From NCBI GenBank assembly GCA_003243445.1, contig QFQQ01000100.1, forward strand, positions 1-17,537: a DNA stretch of 17,537 nt. The letters run 5' to 3'. Below, piece by piece: positions 14,789 through 17,537 of the stretch (its first letter is position 1; the number at the start of each line of letters is the position of its first letter). Below the pieces are notes generated by a model. It did not search any database and had not been told where the DNA came from. It saw nothing but the letters and a program-made list of their open reading frames with translations. A program made the position numbers and the translations under genes. The DNA is from Citrobacter freundii (GTDB lineage Bacteria; Bacteroidota; Bacteroidia; Chitinophagales; Chitinophagaceae).

Positions 14789-14879
14789 TTTTAATTGAGG
14801 GAGATAAAATGATAAAGAACCAAGCTACGATATTAAGCCCGTTTAATCACCCTGAATACAGCATATCGTCATATAAAAA

Positions 14880-14909
14880 AAGAAACCTTCCGTTAAAAGA
14901 AGGTTTCTT
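14880..14909 (-). terminator. Intrinsic terminator of the beta-barrel gene
   Basis: Positions 14880-14890 and 14899-14909 are perfect 11-nt reverse complements with an 8-nt loop. On the minus strand the hairpin (core AAACCTTC) is followed by a run of U's encoded by the A-run before 14881. It lies 62 nt beyond the stop of the barrel gene at 14971 and shows that the barrel gene is not cotranscribed with the DUF4256 gene. Confidence 0.88.
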
Positions 14910-14970
14910 GAATAAGTTATTCGGGTCAACTATAATGAGCGGCAAAACCGATCATCAAACATCGGACATA

Positions 14971-15549
14971 CTATTTACCGAACGCCCAGGAAATACCTGC
15001 CTGGATCACGCCATTTTTAAAGTCAGGATCGATGTTGTTTACGCCGGAGAAGTCGCCAACTTTGGACAGACCAGCGATATAGCGCGCACCTATGCCAAAG
15101 CCACCTTTGCTTTGGAATCCGAGACCGCCTGCAATTGCGAGATCAAGATCTTTTGCGAAGTTGTTGATCGTTTGATCACCTACGTCTTCATTGATCTTGA
15201 AACCAACCTGGGGACCAGCTTCCAGGTAAAAACCACTGCTTGTTCTGAAGCGCGCCATTACCGGAACTGTGATGTAAGTGAGCTTCAGATCATATTCTGC
15301 TCCGCCGATATCTTCCACTTTGGCTCCCTGGGTAGACACCATCGCCTCAGGTTGAATAGAAAAGGCGCCAAACCCGATATTCAAAAAGCCGCCGGCATGA
15401 AAACCGACCAGGGCCTTTTTATCAACATTCTGAAAATTACCACCTGTGAAGTTTGAGATATTTACACCGGCCTTTAAACCTCCCGTAAGACTCTGGCTAA
15501 AACCGGTAACACCGGCAAGCAGAAAAACAGCTACAAATACTTTTTTCAT
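14971..15549 (-). CDS. Outer-membrane beta-barrel protein (PorT-like family)
   Basis: The 192-residue protein has a signal peptide (MKKVFVAVFLLAGVTGFSQ) with cleavage after about residue 19. The mature part alternates hydrophobic and polar residues as in beta-strands. It carries the pattern of the small outer-membrane beta-barrel family common in Bacteroidota: GLKAGVNISNF (24-34), AFSIQPEAMVSTQGAK (62-77), YITVPVMARF (92-101), GFYLEAGPQVGFKI (106-119) and GFGIGARYIAGLSKV (150-164). The last strand ends in AGISWAFGK, with an aromatic near the C-terminus. An eight-stranded barrel is likely. The ligand or cargo is unknown. ATG at 15549 starts the signal peptide. Confidence 0.88.
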   Translation of the reverse strand: MKKVFVAVFLLAGVTGFSQSLTGGLKAGVNISNFTGGNFQNVDKKALVGFHAGGFLNIGFGAFSIQPEAMVSTQGAKVEDIGGAEYDLKLTYITVPVMARFRTSSGFYLEAGPQVGFKINEDVGDQTINNFAKDLDLAIAGGLGFQSKGGFGIGARYIAGLSKVGDFSGVNNIDPDFKNGVIQAGISWAFGK

Positions 15550-15581
15550 AAAAATTAGTTTGTTATTACCATAGCGCGATT

Positions 15582-15589
15582 CAAATAGA
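15582..15589 (-). promoter_or_regulatory. Possible -7 element for the beta-barrel gene
   Basis: On the minus strand, TCTATTTG at 15589-15582 matches TAnnTTTG at every defined position except the second. It lies 32 nt before the ATG at 15549. No convincing -33 element was found, so this is a weak call. Confidence 0.3.
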
Positions 15590-15631
15590 GTGCCAAGAGG
15601 GAAATACTTCCAGGTAAATACACCCGTTAAC

Positions 15632-15743
15632 TAAAAAGTCAAAAATCAAAAGTAAAAAGTCAAAAAAGCTCCGGTCGATAATACCTGCTTGTCCTGGAAT
15701 GACTGGTATTTTTACTTTTTACTTTTGATTTTTGACTTTTTAA
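15632..15743. repeat. Inverted 7-bp word arrays, perfect 29-bp arms
   Basis: The left arm is five consecutive 7-bp units at 15634-15668: AAAAGTC, AAAAATC, AAAAGTA, AAAAGTC, AAAAAAG. The right arm is five 7-bp units at 15709-15743: TTTTTAC twice, TTTTGAT, TTTTGAC, TTTTTAA. Positions 15632-15660 and 15714-15742 are perfect 29-nt reverse complements, so the order of unit variants is mirrored exactly. The loop (about 40 nt) is of normal composition. The structure lies between the divergent genes at 15549 and 15762; the right arm ends 6 nt before the -7-like motif of the downstream gene. Confidence 0.9.
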
Positions 15744-15749
15744 TTACCA

Positions 15750-15757
15750 GATATTTG
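15750..15757 (+). promoter_or_regulatory. -7-like element immediately before the saccharopine dehydrogenase-like gene
   Basis: GATATTTG at 15750-15757 matches TAnnTTTG at all defined positions except the first. Only 4 nt separate it from the ATG at 15762. The layout (repeat arm, 6 nt, -7 motif, few nt, ATG) is nearly the same as at serA and would give a leaderless or nearly leaderless transcript. Confidence 0.45.
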
Positions 15758-15761
15758 CCAG

Positions 15762-17261
15762 ATGAAACACATTCTTTTATTCGGTGCCGGGAAATCGGCA
15801 ACTGTACTGATCAACTACCTGCTTGAGCATGCGGCTACTGAACAGTGGAAGCTCGTGGTTGCAGATGCGAACCTGAAGCTGGCGCAGGAAAAGATCAATC
15901 ATTCCCCTTATGGAGAAGCTGTTTCCTTTGATATCCATGATGCAGAAAAAAGGAGGATGTACATCAGCCAGGCGGATCTGGTAATATCCATGCTGCCACC
16001 GGTATTGCATACTACGGTCGCAAAAGATTGCCTCGAAGCCGGCAAACATTTGCTTACCGCTTCCTATGTGGATGACGAAATGCGCAGCATGGCAGCATCC
16101 ATAAAGGCCAAAGGCCTGCTCTTCCTGTGTGAGATGGGCCTTGATCCCGGTATTGACCATATGAGTGCGATGAAGATCATTGATTCAGTAAGACATAAAG
16201 GGGGAAAAATAACCTCATTCAGGTCTCATTGCGGAGGATTAGTCGCCCCGGAAAGTGATGACAATCCCTGGCATTATAAGATCAGCTGGAATTCCCGCAA
16301 TATCATCCTCGCCGGGAAAGCGGGTGCACATTATCGTGAAGACGGAAATGAAGTGCGGGTTCCTTATGAGGAATTGTATTCTCCGGATAGAAAAGTATTG
16401 GTGCCCGGCCATGGTGTATTCAGCTGGTATCCCAATCGTGATTCGTTAAGCTATGCACCGCTTTATGGTTTGGAAGATACATCCACTTTTGTCCGCACAA
16501 CATTGCGTCATCCGGAATTTATGATGGGTTGGAAAAATGTGATCGAACTGCAACTGACCGACGAGACACCTGCTTACGAAAGTGATGGAAAAACATTGCA
16601 TGAAGTATTCCAGGAACATATGAACAAACACGGTTTTGGAGAGTGGCTTGAAAATAAACTGACGGCCGGTTTTTCCAAAACAAAGAATGTGCTGGAGGGC
16701 CTGCTGAAGATCATGGAAGCAGAAAACAAAGCAGCAGAAAAAGGCGAAGAGATCCCCAAATCTTTTCTTGCCGCGGACGCTATGGGAGAAATTGAAGAGA
16801 TCGAGATGGAAGAAGTGAAATCCAGTGCGGCTTCCCTGGTTAGCTCACAAATACATGAAGCTAATATAACGCTGAAGCAATTATTCTACCTGGGCCTTGA
16901 TGATAAGACCACGCTTGTCAATAAGGGTTTCTGCAGCCCTGCCGATCTTTTGCAGACCGCTGTTGACACAAAGCTAAGTCTGCAACCACATGATAAAGAC
17001 ATGATCGTAATGCTGCATGAATTCGGTTATGAACTCAATGGCGAATCCCATACGATCAACAGCTCACTCGTTGTAAAAGGCGAAGACAGTCTAAAGACCG
17101 CCATGGCCAAAACAGTCGGCCTCCCGCTTGCCATCGCGGCAAAACTTATTCTGAACGGAACACTAGTCGTAAGAGGATTGAATATCCCTACTTCGAAAGA
17201 GATTTATGAGCCGGTGTTGAGAGAGTTGGAAGAATATGGGGTTGGGTTTGAAGAGAGCTGA
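15762..17261 (+). CDS. Saccharopine dehydrogenase family protein (glutamate-forming type)
   Basis: The 499-residue cytoplasmic oxidoreductase has an N-terminal Rossmann fold with LLFGAGKSA (5-13) and the strand-end acid D35 (VVADAN). It also shows the hallmarks of the saccharopine reductase type: SMLPP (76-80), EMGLDPGIDHM (124-134), SHCGGL.APESDDNPW (155-170) and YKISW (172-176), and near the C-terminus AKTVGLPLAIAAKLIL (449-464). This type interconverts saccharopine with aminoadipate semialdehyde plus glutamate. In Bacteroidota, lysine is normally made by the diaminopimelate route, so a role in lysine breakdown or a related amino acid is more likely; this is inference. Residues about 300-365 form an acidic, helical segment that looks longer than in the yeast enzyme. 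ATG at 15762 begins the Rossmann strand. No linked lysine genes are visible. Confidence 0.88.
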   Translation: MKHILLFGAGKSATVLINYLLEHAATEQWKLVVADANLKLAQEKINHSPYGEAVSFDIHDAEKRRMYISQADLVISMLPPVLHTTVAKDCLEAGKHLLTASYVDDEMRSMAASIKAKGLLFLCEMGLDPGIDHMSAMKIIDSVRHKGGKITSFRSHCGGLVAPESDDNPWHYKISWNSRNIILAGKAGAHYREDGNEVRVPYEELYSPDRKVLVPGHGVFSWYPNRDSLSYAPLYGLEDTSTFVRTTLRHPEFMMGWKNVIELQLTDETPAYESDGKTLHEVFQEHMNKHGFGEWLENKLTAGFSKTKNVLEGLLKIMEAENKAAEKGEEIPKSFLAADAMGEIEEIEMEEVKSSAASLVSSQIHEANITLKQLFYLGLDDKTTLVNKGFCSPADLLQTAVDTKLSLQPHDKDMIVMLHEFGYELNGESHTINSSLVVKGEDSLKTAMAKTVGLPLAIAAKLILNGTLVVRGLNIPTSKEIYEPVLRELEEYGVGFEES

Positions 17262-17263
17262 AA

Positions 17264-17537
17264 AAAGGTTTCAGAGGCTTTATAGGTTCCATAGGTTTCA
17301 GAAGTTCCAGAGGTTTCATAGGTTGCTACCGCAATCTGTAAATTGTTGCCTGATCAGGATAATACTATTTTTAGAAGTCTCTGGTTTAACTTCTGACAGT
17401 TACAAATTCAGGAGATAGAGCCTTTACAAATAGCGGTAGCAACCTATGAAACCTCTGGAACCTATGAAACCTCTGGAACCTCTCCCTACTCCACCGTCCT
17501 ATCCCTCATTAGTATTTGCAGATCGCGGCAGCAACCT
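17264..17537. repeat. Inverted 9-bp word arrays continuing past the window edge
   Basis: The left arm starts 2 nt after the stop codon at 17259-17261. It consists of seven 9-bp units at 17264-17326, variants of ATAGGTTCC and AGAGGTTTC. The right arm has five 9-bp units at 17439-17483, variants of GAAACCTCT and GGAACCTAT. Positions 17305-17332 and 17433-17460 are perfect 28-nt reverse complements; over 17282-17332 against 17433-17483 the match is 47 of 51. The loop is about 100 nt. A further word copy, GCGGCAGCAACCT at 17525-17537, resembles GCGGTAGCAACCT at 17433-17445, so the array goes on beyond the window. No gene is seen in this stretch. Confidence 0.88.

Noticed and set aside
14764..15456. 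Plus-strand 230-codon frame opposite the beta-barrel gene
   Set aside because: It crosses the terminator hairpin and is antisense to a protein with a signal peptide and family motifs.

Overview
The window looks like chromosomal DNA from a member of the Bacteroidota, probably a Chitinophagaceae-like soil or freshwater bacterium. The evidence is indirect but consistent. Exported proteins carry short MKK...AQ signal peptides or lipoboxes. Start codons lack Shine-Dalgarno sequences. Several genes are preceded by the Bacteroidota -7 promoter element TAnnTTTG. gyrA is followed by a periplasmic TPR gene, and SerA begins with the Bacteroidota-type TSYPKEKI segment. No rRNA, tRNA, CRISPR array, transposase or phage gene was seen.

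Layout from left to right. Positions 1-364 hold no gene but contain two inverted-repeat structures. A probable gene remnant (341-607) and a small two-helix membrane protein (714-899) follow. On the minus strand there is a two-gene unit: a serine beta-lactamase-like lipoprotein (2581-3867), then the bifunctional NAD(P)HX repair enzyme (1077-2576). serA (4094-5329, plus) has its own promoter and a strong terminator. Next come a c-type cytochrome lipoprotein (5463-5960, minus) and a small HEAT-like protein (6173-6682, minus). The latter is divergent from a lipoprotein-type member of the SAM hydroxide adenosyltransferase family (6747-7670, plus). gyrA and a periplasmic TPR protein (12074 down to 8058, minus) form a second unit. 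A GYF_2-domain single-span protein (12557-14050, plus), a DUF4256 protein (14210-14788, minus), an outer-membrane beta-barrel (14971-15549, minus) and a saccharopine dehydrogenase-like enzyme (15762-17261, plus) complete the set. Most genes are ordinary housekeeping or envelope genes and form no single pathway.

The unusual content lies between the genes. Nearly every larger intergenic gap holds a word-repeat structure: short units of 7, 9 or 11 bp in imperfect tandem, usually paired with a reverse-complement array across a 20-100 bp loop. Four of the inverted loci (904-1071, 3964-4074, 12222-12386, 15632-15743) and one single arm (6722-6749) all have exactly 7-bp periodicity, although their unit sequences mostly differ. 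The order of unit variants in one arm is mirrored in the other, so the arms were copied from each other rather than expanded separately. The arrays stop within a few bases of stop codons or of -7 promoter elements. In two divergent promoter regions (serA and the saccharopine dehydrogenase-like gene) the geometry is nearly the same: arm, 6 nt, -7 motif, 4-5 nt, ATG. This intergenic system is the strongest candidate here for something not well described.
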